From a virus, in IMG/VR virus record IMGVR_UViG_3300020213_000123, positions 1 through 22,276 of that record: DNA of 22,276 nt. One strand, written 5' to 3'. Shown here one piece after another: positions 7,100 through 14,670 of the stretch. Position 1 is the stretch's first letter, and each line of letters opens with the position of its first letter. The notes below the pieces were generated by a model, which saw only the letters and a list, made by a program, of their open reading frames with translations, searched no databases and was not told where the DNA came from. The position numbers and the translations under genes were made by a program.

Positions 7100-7717
7100 A
7101 TGTATTGTGTAATTTACAAAATTAAAAATATTGTAAATGGGAAACTCTATATTGGGCAGACCTGGCGTACTTTAAAGAAAAGATGGTATGAACATTTAAC
7201 GCAATCTACTTGCGTTAAATTAGTAAATGCTATTTCCAAATATGGTAAAGAAAAATTCTCAATAGAATTAATAACTATTTGTCATACTCAGGAAACTGCC
7301 GATTATTGGGAGAAATTTTTTATTGAAAAATTTGATACCATTAATAATGGGTATAATTTGAAAACAGGTGGGTCAAAAGGTAAAATGTCTCAAGAAAGTA
7401 GATTGAAAATGTCTTTATCCCATATTGGTAAAAAATTATCAATTGAAGCTAAAAATAAAAAATCAAAGTTTATGTTGAATAACACTAATGCACTTGGTAA
7501 AAAGCTTTCTGATTACACTAAAAATAAAATGTCTATCAGTAAGAAATTATCTCAAAATGGTGAGGGTAATAATGCTTCCAAATTAACCTGGAGTATTGTG
7601 GAAGAGATAAGATCTTCAATAGAAGGTGCTAAAATTGTTGCAATTAGATATGGCATATCGCGCAGAACAATTTCAGATATACGATCTTACAAGACCTGGA
7701 AACTAATTACTTCTTGA
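7100..7717 (+). CDS. GIY-YIG homing endonuclease
   Basis: 205 residues. The N-terminal catalytic domain is clear: the VIYKI...LYIGQT strand pair (first Gly of GIY replaced by Val4), Arg28 and His32 in KRWYEH, and Glu71 in the DYWEKFF helix, followed by the usual NNGYNLKTGG. Residues ~95-150 contain NUMOD3-like short repeats (SQESRLKMSLSHIGKKLS and similar). The C-terminal region, ASKLTW...AIRYGISRRTISDI, is a helix-turn-helix of the type that follows NUMOD repeats and reads the target site. It is more AT-rich than its neighbours and has no visible Shine-Dalgarno before ATG at 7100. Its 3' end overlaps the convergent gene by 11 bases. It is probably a mobile insertion between the cold-shock gene and the minus-strand cluster. 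Confidence 0.92.
   Translation: MYCVIYKIKNIVNGKLYIGQTWRTLKKRWYEHLTQSTCVKLVNAISKYGKEKFSIELITICHTQETADYWEKFFIEKFDTINNGYNLKTGGSKGKMSQESRLKMSLSHIGKKLSIEAKNKKSKFMLNNTNALGKKLSDYTKNKMSISKKLSQNGEGNNASKLTWSIVEEIRSSIEGAKIVAIRYGISRRTISDIRSYKTWKLITS
7112..7138 (+). promoter_or_regulatory. Hairpin in the first codons of the GIY-YIG gene
   Basis: ATTTACAA (7112-7119) pairs perfectly with TTGTAAAT (7131-7138) across an 11-base loop. It starts 12 bases inside the gene, which lacks a clear ribosome site. Phage homing-endonuclease genes are often held translationally silent by early hairpins; this one is AT-rich and moderate in stability, so the role is tentative. Confidence 0.25.
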
Positions 7718-8000
7718 TTACGAATATTTGTATAATTTGGATTACTAGAGATAGTAATCCGGTGATGAATAGTATTTGAATTTTGAATAGGTCGCGGTTT
7801 GTTTCTTCGGCCTGTTTAACAATTTTATCAAGTTTTTCGTCTTGATCTTCTTGGATTTTCTTAATGTCTCTTAAAGAGTCAATGATTTCTTCATTTTGCT
7901 CAGCGACTTCTGACTGAATTTCAATAGTCTTTTTGTTGACTTCTAGAATTAACTCCAGGTCCTTTTTCTTTACAGTTTCATTGTTTAGTTTCTCAACCAT
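7707..8000 (-). CDS. Coiled-coil protein with C-terminal membrane anchor, XhlA-like topology
   Basis: 97 residues. Residues 1-70 are highly charged with heptad-like hydrophobics (LELILEVNKKTIEIQ, IIDSLRDIKKIQ, KLDKIVKQAEE), a probable coiled coil. Residues ~74-95 form one hydrophobic segment, ILFITGLLSLVIQIIQIFVI, ending in KK. This layout and length match the haemolysin XhlA-type holin partner of phages (short coiled coil plus one C-terminal membrane span), but the match is on topology only. On the minus strand a GAGGG sequence precedes the ATG by a few bases. It is the last gene of a three-gene leftward cluster and converges with the GIY-YIG gene. Other options: a membrane-tethered virion or superinfection-exclusion protein. 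Confidence 0.7.
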   Translation of the reverse strand: MVEKLNNETVKKKDLELILEVNKKTIEIQSEVAEQNEEIIDSLRDIKKIQEDQDEKLDKIVKQAEETNRDLFKIQILFITGLLSLVIQIIQIFVIKK

Positions 8001-8023
8001 CGGACCCTCAGCATATTTTAAAG

Positions 8024-8203
8024 TTATTTCTTTTTCCCTTTCCTACCCTTAATTTTTGATATGACATCATCAAGTTTGTCATTCAGCTTTTTATAATCTT
8101 CTATAGTCTCATTTTCCAAATCATCAATTGGTAATGGTTCTGTAACAGAAATTGTTTCACTTATACTTGCGGCGGCAGCAGCTATATTGCGTCTACGTGA
8201 CAT
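8024..8203 (-). CDS. 59-residue basic/acidic small protein, unknown
   Basis: An ATG on the minus strand at 8203 opens 59 codons to TAA at 8024. The Shine-Dalgarno AAAGGTG lies in the last codons of the upstream gene, 5 bases before the ATG, as in a normal operon. The product begins MSRRRNIAAAAASIS, continues with an acidic centre (IDDLENETIEDY) and ends with a basic tail (SKIKGRKGKKK). No family is recognised; it is likely a small helical nucleic-acid-binding or virion-core-type protein, but nothing proves that. The perfect fit between neighbours and the ribosome site are the main evidence that it is real. Confidence 0.7.
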   Translation of the reverse strand: MSRRRNIAAAAASISETISVTEPLPIDDLENETIEDYKKLNDKLDDVISKIKGRKGKKK

Positions 8204-8205
8204 GA

Positions 8206-8619
8206 TTACACCTTTTGGATCATAAGTTTCGTATCTGCATCAGCGGTCTCTGCATTTTCATTTGCAAAGATTTCATCAGATTTCTTTTGGTCATCTTCTG
8301 AGACATTAAGTTCTTCATAATTTTCTTCTTTAATGCTGAGCATAGATCTTTCTCTAGTTGGGATAAATGTTTCGCGGGTAAGTGGAATATTTGCTATTAA
8401 AACCTCTGGAGCGACCTTACGTACGATTATCTTATCTCTTTTCTTGAAGATAGAACCTGATTCAACGGATTTTTTAAGCTGATCAACCTTGTATTGATAA
8501 TGCTTTGTGTCCATTAAGTTAACTGAACTATACGCCTTTATTGTGAGATTCAAGTCAGCTAAACTAACATTCATCTTAGAGATGTTGGTTACCCAAAATG
8601 TAACTGCTTCTTTTTTCAT
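8206..8619 (-). CDS. Conserved-looking phage protein, probable virion or assembly component
   Basis: 137 residues, first gene of the leftward cluster. The N-terminal ~75 residues look like a compact beta domain: VTFWVTNISKMNVSLADLNL, then IKAYSSVNLMD, KHYQYKVDQLKKSVESGSI, and KKRDKIIVRKV. I have an impression of this pattern from short phage proteins but cannot name a family. The C-terminus (residues ~90-137) is acidic and probably disordered (EENYEELNVSEDDQKKSDE). On the minus strand AGGAATAAATC lies about 17 bases before the ATG, a rather distant ribosome site. TATAAT abuts the start codon but is too close to act as a normal -10. It diverges from the 8699 gene. Confidence 0.7.
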   Translation of the reverse strand: MKKEAVTFWVTNISKMNVSLADLNLTIKAYSSVNLMDTKHYQYKVDQLKKSVESGSIFKKRDKIIVRKVAPEVLIANIPLTRETFIPTRERSMLSIKEENYEELNVSEDDQKKSDEIFANENAETADADTKLMIQKV

Positions 8620-8698
8620 ATTATAATGTTGATTTATTCCTAAAAATTGGCGCTACTACTATTTAAGTATTGTATTGCTAGCGTATTTTAGGAGAATT
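8620..8698. promoter_or_regulatory. Divergent intergenic region between minus cluster and structural run
   Basis: This 79-base AT-rich gap separates leftward and rightward genes and therefore must contain or follow promoters for at least one direction. On the plus strand it holds AGGAG at 8690-8694 before the ATG at 8699. Candidate AT-rich boxes (TATTTAAGTATTGTATT) match no strong consensus, so no promoter is called within it. Confidence 0.4.
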
Positions 8699-9166
8699 AT
8701 GAGCAAAAGCAACACTTGGGAAACCGATCTATTAAAACTTGTATTTCAGAACATTGATGCCGCTCTAATTGGTGATGCAGTCGGACTTCGTGGCTCATCA
8801 ACTGCCGGAGTTCTTTATTTAAGCCTACATACAGCCGATCCTACCGAAGGGGGCGCTCAAAATAGTTCAGAGGCAAACTATACAAATTACACAAGAATTT
8901 CACTTGTAAGAAGTGCTGGAGCTTGGACTGTTACCGCTGTAGATGTTGGTCCCTCAACAGTATCTAATGCCGCTCAAGTTACCTTTCCTCAGGCAGGCTT
9001 AGCCTCTCCAACGAACGTTATTACACATGTAGGAGTTGGTACAGCTCTTAATGGCGGCGGTGGTAAGCTTCTATATTCTGGTATTTTGGCAACAGGATCT
9101 TTGACTGTTAATCAAAACATTACCCCAAGTTTTGGTACTGGACAACTAGTAATTACTGAAGATTAA
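8699..9166 (+). CDS. Tail-associated protein of a widespread phage family
   Basis: 155 residues from ATG at 8699 with AGGAG 4 bases before; an in-frame TTG at 8675 is upstream of the ribosome site and is rejected. The sequence follows a pattern common in phages: MSKSNTWETDLL at the start, LYLSLHTADP in the middle, YTNYTRISLVRS, then THVGVGTA, LLYSGIL and a C-terminal VITED. Proteins of this type are usually annotated as tail fibre or minor structural proteins; the fold is probably a small beta-sandwich. The next gene begins 14 bases after its stop. I am confident about the family pattern, less about its precise position in the virion. Confidence 0.8.
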   Translation: MSKSNTWETDLLKLVFQNIDAALIGDAVGLRGSSTAGVLYLSLHTADPTEGGAQNSSEANYTNYTRISLVRSAGAWTVTAVDVGPSTVSNAAQVTFPQAGLASPTNVITHVGVGTALNGGGGKLLYSGILATGSLTVNQNITPSFGTGQLVITED

Positions 9167-9180
9167 TAAGGGTGAACTAG

Positions 9181-12100
9181 ATGGTAGAGCAGTTCGCGAA
9201 TAATGCAGACTCCACATTAAATGGAGCAATCAACGACTCAACAACTTCTATTGTTGTAGTTAATGGTTCTTCATTTCCTTCAGTCGGCAATTTTCGCCTT
9301 TTAATTGGAAGTGATCCTGATACTGGTGAGCTTGTTTTAGTAACTGCCCGTTCTGTAAACACACTTACTGTTGTGCGTGGACAAGAAAGTACAAGTGCTC
9401 AGTCTTGGCCTGATGGAACAACAGTGACTCATATTGTTACTGCTGGTGCGATCATTACTCTTCGAGATACCCTTAAGGGTAAGACACTTAACTCATTATT
9501 AGAAACAATTAGTATTTCTCAAGATGGCTACGCGCTTACTTGGCTTAATACTGATGGTTATTGGGCCGCTCGTCCAGGTAGTCCATTTACAATTTCTGGA
9601 AACGAATTAAATACCACAAGAACACTATCAATTGATGGTTATGGAACTTTTACATCATCTCATTTTAATCCACAATTATATGTTAATGGTAATGTTCTTT
9701 CAAGCTCTTCTTTCTCAGTCGGAGACATACCATTAAGTACATCTACATATAATTATGTATCGGATGGGTATCAAACTTTCGTAGTTCCAACCGGCGTTAC
9801 CCAGCTTCAAGTTAAAATGTGGGGACCGGGCGCTGGCACGGGTAATTATAACAATGGTTATGGCGGCGCCTCTGGAGGTTATTCCACGGGATTTTTAACA
9901 GTTACGCCTGGTGAAACACTTGTGTTAGCTGTTGGTAGTGGTGGAAAGAAATCTGTTTCATCTACTGGTAATGGTGGCGCGGGCGGTTGGCCAAGTGGCG
10001 GTAATGGTTCTAGAGGCGATGCTTCCGCAGGCGGCGGTGGTGGTCTAAGTGGTGTTTTCACTACTTCTTATTCACAAGCTAATGCTCTTATGATCGCTGG
10101 CGGTGGTGGTGGATCTAGCGGATACACAGGTGGTGGAACACCAGGAGCTGGAGGAGGTTCTTCTGGTGCGGACGGCTCAGATCTCACTTCTGGAAAAGGT
10201 GGCACTCAAATCTTTGGAGGATTTGGAGGGGGCCCAGCCGTTTATACCGTTACACAAACTACTGGTGGAACTTATGAAACTGGCATAACAGATGTTGGCA
10301 ACCACACTGATGATAGTCCATTAACTGCTGTTGCATTGCCATTCTCTTTTGTATTTTATGGGGTATCTTATTCATCTCTTAACGTATCATCTAATGGTTT
10401 TATTAATTTTAATAGCTCTGATACTTCATATGCTTGGGATATTCCTGGAACCGCTCGTCCAGCAACTATTAATTTATGGAATAGGGATAATACTACTTCT
10501 GGCGGCGATAGAGGTTGGTATACTAAAACAATAGGAACAACCCCTAATAGAATTTTTGTTCTTGAATATAGAGGCTATCAACTTGGCACTGGAAATACCA
10601 TTAATGCAGAAGTAAAATTGTATGAAGGAACTACTACCTTCGAAGTTTTGTATTCAACATCTACTTCTATAGATACTTCTGGAACTATAGGTATACAGGA
10701 TAATCTCGGAGCACACTATACCATATATAATAACAACACGGCCCCACCTGCCAATGGAACTAGATTAGTTTATACTGCGGATGCAAATATTACTGGTAAA
10801 CCATTAGCTGGAGGTAGTGCATTTACCGATGTTACCACTTCACAAGCAAATGATGCTGGTGGTGGTGGTTCTGGTTATTTCGGCGGTGGTGCGGGTCAAG
10901 GTGACGGAAGACAGGGAGGCGGAGGTTCTGGATATCTTCATCCAACCAGAGTAACTAATGGTACAACTACTGCTGGAACTAATGGTGCTATTGGTGTAGT
11001 TGGTGCCGCTCCTCCTAGTGTTACTGATACCAATTATGTTGCTGGAATAGGTGTAGGTGGAGCCGCGACCGGAACAGGCAGTGATGGTGGAAATGGGCGC
11101 ATTGCTATCTCATATGGTAATAGCTCTAATTTAGCTACTAATTCACTAGTTTTGGGAAATAACGCCTCTCTTACTGCACCAGTTGGATATTCAGATTTGT
11201 ATCTAAATACATCTAGTGGCGGTAATATAGTATTAAATCCAAGTTCTGGATTAGTTACTTTACAGGGAACCTCCGCATTATCTTCAACCTCAGATTTAAT
11301 TTTGTCTTTTGCTAGCAGTTTAAAAGTTAGCTCTAGCTCAGTTAATAAATTCAAAGTTTACTCTACTGGAGCTGTTAATATTGGAGAAGGTACGAATAAT
11401 GATACTTCCTCAGAGGCCCAAGCAGGTCTTACTGGTCCGCTTATTAATCTTTCTCCAGCAACAGGAACATTTACTAGTACCACCAATCAAGCTTTAAATT
11501 TCAATATTGCAGGCGCGCATCATATTCAAGGTAATACTGAAGTTAGGTTTGATATCGCAGCAAATCTCGCCGGTTATTTTGACTCCAATAGAACATTTAG
11601 AATCGGCCCAAATGCTGCCACTAGTGCATCCGCATTTGGTGGTACTACCAATACTCCTTTTGCTGGGGATTTCATGTATGGCCATTCAACATCTGGAGAT
11701 TTGGTTGGAAGATTTGCAGCTAGCGCTTCTGGAAACATAGCTGCTATGGATTTTCTCAATACCACTGGTGGAGCAACCACCACTGTTATGATGAGAATTG
11801 GAGCTGCGGGCCCGACAAGTGGAGTTACGGCTTGGCAAAATAATGGAATTATTGAGCAAGGTGGAATTGCAACATCAGCAATTGTATTTACAAAAACAAG
11901 CGCAAATGGTTCTGTGCGTACTACGAGTGGACGTATCTATCAAAGCGGGGCCTGGTCAATTGGTGACGCCACTCAAAACGATACTTCGTCTGAAGCTCAA
12001 GCCGGATTAACTGGTCCGCTTCTTAATATCACACAAACGACGGGTGGTACATTAACTACCGTAGCTAATCAATCACTTATTTATAATGCAGCCGGGATTG

Positions 12101-13905
12101 CCATTCATCAAGGTCACTCCGGAGTTAATCTCATAGTTGGGACTACCACAGCACTAGCCGCAACCACAACTACAATTACTGCTCCTTCATATACTATTGG
12201 GACAAGTGGCCCCTCTATTACTACTGGTACAGGAGTTCCCGCTACAACAGTACCAAATGGCTCCCTCTTTTTAAGGAGTGATGGGGCTTCTTCAACAGCA
12301 ATTTATACTCGCCAATCTGGAGCCTGGGCAACGGTAGGCGCACTACCTGATGTTAATACATCAATTGCTGGGGGTATCCTTACCGTATCAAATACGGAAT
12401 TGATACCTACAACTAATGTTGTGGCAGCATCAACGCTTTATTATAAACCTTATCTCAGCGGACAAATTGCAATTTATGATGGATCAGCGTGGAATCTTCG
12501 CACATTTACATTTACTTCATTGGCTTTAACAGGATTAACTGCTGATAAAAATTATGATGTATTTATTAACTGGAATGGTTCAGCAATAGTTATTACATTA
12601 GGTGCAGCTTGGACTTCGGATACACTTAGAGCTGAAGCATTAGATATTCGTGATGGTGTTGTAGTTAAAACTGGCAATCATACCAAACGTTGGGTTGGAA
12701 CTATTCGAGCAAGTAGCGCAACTACAACCGAAGACACTCTACTAAAACGTTTTGTTTGGAATGCTTATAATGGAGCTATTAGAAAGTTCAAAGTAACTGA
12801 AAGTACTGCAAATTGGACTGATAATACTTCTGGTTGGCGTGCCGCAAGAAATCAAGCCACAAATGCCGTTGAATATGTTACAGGAGACGCTTCGTCTTTC
12901 TTAAACATGCAAACGTTCTCGCTATGCTCTTCTAGCGGCCCTAACGCCGCAGCCAGCGGTGTAGGCATTGATAGTACTACTGTAAATTCTGCCGATGTCT
13001 TTGGCGGAGTAGCCGTAACATCTGGTTTATTGCCTGTTACCTCTGCTTACGCAGGATATCCTGGACTAGGATATCATAAAATCACTTGGCTTGAAAGAAG
13101 CGACGGAAGCACCGTTACTTATTACGGTATTCATTCTGACGCGAGCGGGTTTCAATCTGGAATGACTGGAGAAATCTTTAGTTCATTAGTAAGTAGTGGT
13201 GGTTCTGCCCCCATTGCATCAAATGCATCAGTAGATTCAAATGCCGGGTTTTTTACTATAGTAGATAATGTAGCAGGTAATGGTTCATATCCAAGCACTA
13301 ACGCTACTAACTGGACTGGTACGTATTCAGCAGATGGATATAGTAGAGTGTTAATTATTGGTAGCGCCACGGGAGGTCAGTACTCGTCCGGAGGCCCAAT
13401 TACCCTTAATTTGAAAATTGACAATGTCACAGTTAGATCAGTCACTAGGTATGCCAATACTAATGGTATTCATGCTACTTTCCCTACATTAGTCCATTCA
13501 GTTATTTTATCAGCCGGTGATCATACTATTGCCTTAACACAAACTGGCTCTAATACATTTACTAATTCTGATAGTTATGCAAATTTGTATGTTTATAAGA
13601 CTCCAAGTATAACTAATATTAGTTGGGGCGCTACTAAAACATCTAACTATACTGCAACACCTGCTGATACTTATATTCCAGTAGATACCGCTAGTAATGC
13701 TGTTACAATTACTTTACCAGCATCTCCAGATAATGGAGAGCGTCATTTAATTGCTGATGTTGGCGGACTAGCAAGTATAAGTAATATTATCGTAGATGGT
13801 AATGGACACAATATTATCGGTGTATCGACATACATAATGACAGGCGCTTATAACGTATTAGAGGTTGCTTATCATTCAGGTAAAGCAATTTGGGTGATCA
13901 TATGA
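9181..13905 (+). CDS. Giant multidomain tail fibre/adhesin
   Basis: 1574 residues; ATG follows AAGGGTG. Visible order: a small beta module (residues ~14-80) with FPSVGNFRLLIG and LTVVRGQE; a short linker with DGYALTW and DGYW; a glycine-rich domain of the GGGGGSSG type (~200-350 and 536-645) interrupted by a beta domain (~352-535, FVFYGVSYSSLNVSSNGFINF, NRIFVLEYRG); a long Thr/Ser/Ala fibre region with two similar units (NDTSSEAQAGLTGPL at residues ~741 and ~934); a domain from ~1081 to ~1335 (YYKPYLSGQIAIYDGSAW, DGVVVKTGNHTKRWVGTIR, YPGLGYHKITWLE) widespread in phage fibres; and a C-terminal VTITLPASPDNGERH domain (~1490-1574). It is probably a host-binding appendage. The stop overlaps the next start (ATGA). 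Confidence 0.88.
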   Translation: MVEQFANNADSTLNGAINDSTTSIVVVNGSSFPSVGNFRLLIGSDPDTGELVLVTARSVNTLTVVRGQESTSAQSWPDGTTVTHIVTAGAIITLRDTLKGKTLNSLLETISISQDGYALTWLNTDGYWAARPGSPFTISGNELNTTRTLSIDGYGTFTSSHFNPQLYVNGNVLSSSSFSVGDIPLSTSTYNYVSDGYQTFVVPTGVTQLQVKMWGPGAGTGNYNNGYGGASGGYSTGFLTVTPGETLVLAVGSGGKKSVSSTGNGGAGGWPSGGNGSRGDASAGGGGGLSGVFTTSYSQANALMIAGGGGGSSGYTGGGTPGAGGGSSGADGSDLTSGKGGTQIFGGFGGGPAVYTVTQTTGGTYETGITDVGNHTDDSPLTAVALPFSFVFYGVSYSSLNVSSNGFINFNSSDTSYAWDIPGTARPATINLWNRDNTTSGGDRGWYTKTIGTTPNRIFVLEYRGYQLGTGNTINAEVKLYEGTTTFEVLYSTSTSIDTSGTIGIQDNLGAHYTIYNNNTAPPANGTRLVYTADANITGKPLAGGSAFTDVTTSQANDAGGGGSGYFGGGAGQGDGRQGGGGSGYLHPTRVTNGTTTAGTNGAIGVVGAAPPSVTDTNYVAGIGVGGAATGTGSDGGNGRIAISYGNSSNLATNSLVLGNNASLTAPVGYSDLYLNTSSGGNIVLNPSSGLVTLQGTSALSSTSDLILSFASSLKVSSSSVNKFKVYSTGAVNIGEGTNNDTSSEAQAGLTGPLINLSPATGTFTSTTNQALNFNIAGAHHIQGNTEVRFDIAANLAGYFDSNRTFRIGPNAATSASAFGGTTNTPFAGDFMYGHSTSGDLVGRFAASASGNIAAMDFLNTTGGATTTVMMRIGAAGPTSGVTAWQNNGIIEQGGIATSAIVFTKTSANGSVRTTSGRIYQSGAWSIGDATQNDTSSEAQAGLTGPLLNITQTTGGTLTTVANQSLIYNAAGIAIHQGHSGVNLIVGTTTALAATTTTITAPSYTIGTSGPSITTGTGVPATTVPNGSLFLRSDGASSTAIYTRQSGAWATVGALPDVNTSIAGGILTVSNTELIPTTNVVAASTLYYKPYLSGQIAIYDGSAWNLRTFTFTSLALTGLTADKNYDVFINWNGSAIVITLGAAWTSDTLRAEALDIRDGVVVKTGNHTKRWVGTIRASSATTTEDTLLKRFVWNAYNGAIRKFKVTESTANWTDNTSGWRAARNQATNAVEYVTGDASSFLNMQTFSLCSSSGPNAAASGVGIDSTTVNSADVFGGVAVTSGLLPVTSAYAGYPGLGYHKITWLERSDGSTVTYYGIHSDASGFQSGMTGEIFSSLVSSGGSAPIASNASVDSNAGFFTIVDNVAGNGSYPSTNATNWTGTYSADGYSRVLIIGSATGGQYSSGGPITLNLKIDNVTVRSVTRYANTNGIHATFPTLVHSVILSAGDHTIALTQTGSNTFTNSDSYANLYVYKTPSITNISWGATKTSNYTATPADTYIPVDTASNAVTITLPASPDNGERHLIADVGGLASISNIIVDGNGHNIIGVSTYIMTGAYNVLEVAYHSGKAIWVII
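11401..12030 (+). repeat. Two copies of a fibre unit ~193 residues apart
   Basis: Bases 11401-11448 and 11980-12027 encode nearly identical peptides NDTSSEAQAGLTGPL followed by [IL]NLS/NIT, a Thr-rich stretch, then TxxNQxLxxNxAG and a His-containing turn. Synonymous positions differ, so this is an old internal duplication in the long fibre gene. Confidence 0.75.
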
Positions 13906-14660
13906 GTTATCTTACAGACACAATACGAAGAGGTACATTTGCTAGCAGGCCAGCTACAGCTCCAGATGGAACGGTGTTTCTATGCACTGATGGTCCAGTG
14001 CAATTCGTAAGAAAAGGTGGAGCTTGGCAGCCTTATCATGGCTCTACAGCGTTAGCTCAACCAGCTGCTGCTTCTAATTTTACAATTAATCAAACTAGCA
14101 GTAATGGTACGCTAACAGATGATGCGGGTGGGTTATTTTTTACGGCTTTAAGTAGAGATGTTGGTGAAGATGTTATTTTTGCCACCCAAACTAATCCTGG
14201 TGGAACTGGAGCAGCTTATACATTAACAGTTGGGTTTATTCCAAATCCTGGAAGTAGAAATGGAACTGCTGGATGGTTTAATTATCATCTTACTGGAATA
14301 GGACTATATAATTCAAGTACTACTCAAATTAAAGCTCTAAGAGTTTATACTACGGGCACCGGAGAATTTCGCTTACAACTTATCAGTAAAACTGGGCTTT
14401 TGGGTAGTAGTTCAGCTTCTATTGACTATGGAGCATATTCTTTTGCATCCGCATCTATGGTGTGGTTTAGAGTTCAAGATGATGGAGTTACTAATAGAAC
14501 TTGGTCAGTTTCAAATGATGGTAAACATTTTAAAGCGCTTACAATTGAAGCAAGAACTACAGGATTTTCTAGTCAGCCTGATAGAATTGGAATATATATG
14601 AATGCATGGAATGCAGATGCAACAATGACTATTTTAAGCCATCAATTAACTAGTCCATGA
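13902..14660 (+). CDS. Lectin-like beta-sandwich virion protein
   Basis: 252 residues from the ATG at 13902, overlapping the preceding stop as ATGA, with GGGTGAT as ribosome site; the in-frame TTG at 13890 is less likely. The first ~45 residues (ATAPDGTVFLCTDGPVQFVRKGGAWQP) resemble phage appendage N-termini. The remainder looks like a concanavalin A-type jelly roll: GGLFFTALSR, YTLTVGFIPN, GIGLYNSSTTQIKALRVYT, MVWFRVQDDG, RTWSVSNDGKHFKAL, PDRIGIYMNAWN. Such domains bind carbohydrate in many phage fibres; no ligand residues can be assigned from sequence. The translational coupling to the giant adhesin suggests the two act in one structure, for example as tip or chaperone. Confidence 0.7.
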   Translation: MSYLTDTIRRGTFASRPATAPDGTVFLCTDGPVQFVRKGGAWQPYHGSTALAQPAAASNFTINQTSSNGTLTDDAGGLFFTALSRDVGEDVIFATQTNPGGTGAAYTLTVGFIPNPGSRNGTAGWFNYHLTGIGLYNSSTTQIKALRVYTTGTGEFRLQLISKTGLLGSSSASIDYGAYSFASASMVWFRVQDDGVTNRTWSVSNDGKHFKALTIEARTTGFSSQPDRIGIYMNAWNADATMTILSHQLTSP

Positions 14661-14670
14661 GGTAATGTAA

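Noticed and set aside
8620-8625. TATAAT on the minus strand directly before the ATG at 8619
   Set aside because: A -10 box at this place would start transcription inside the gene; probably chance in AT-rich sequence.
8675-8698. Upstream TTG start for the gene at 8699
   Set aside because: AGGAG lies between the TTG and the ATG at ideal spacing for the ATG.
9879-10061. Pro-rich minus-strand reading frame opposite the adhesin
   Set aside because: It is the antisense of glycine codons in the glycine-rich domain; no ribosome site and no gene-like context.
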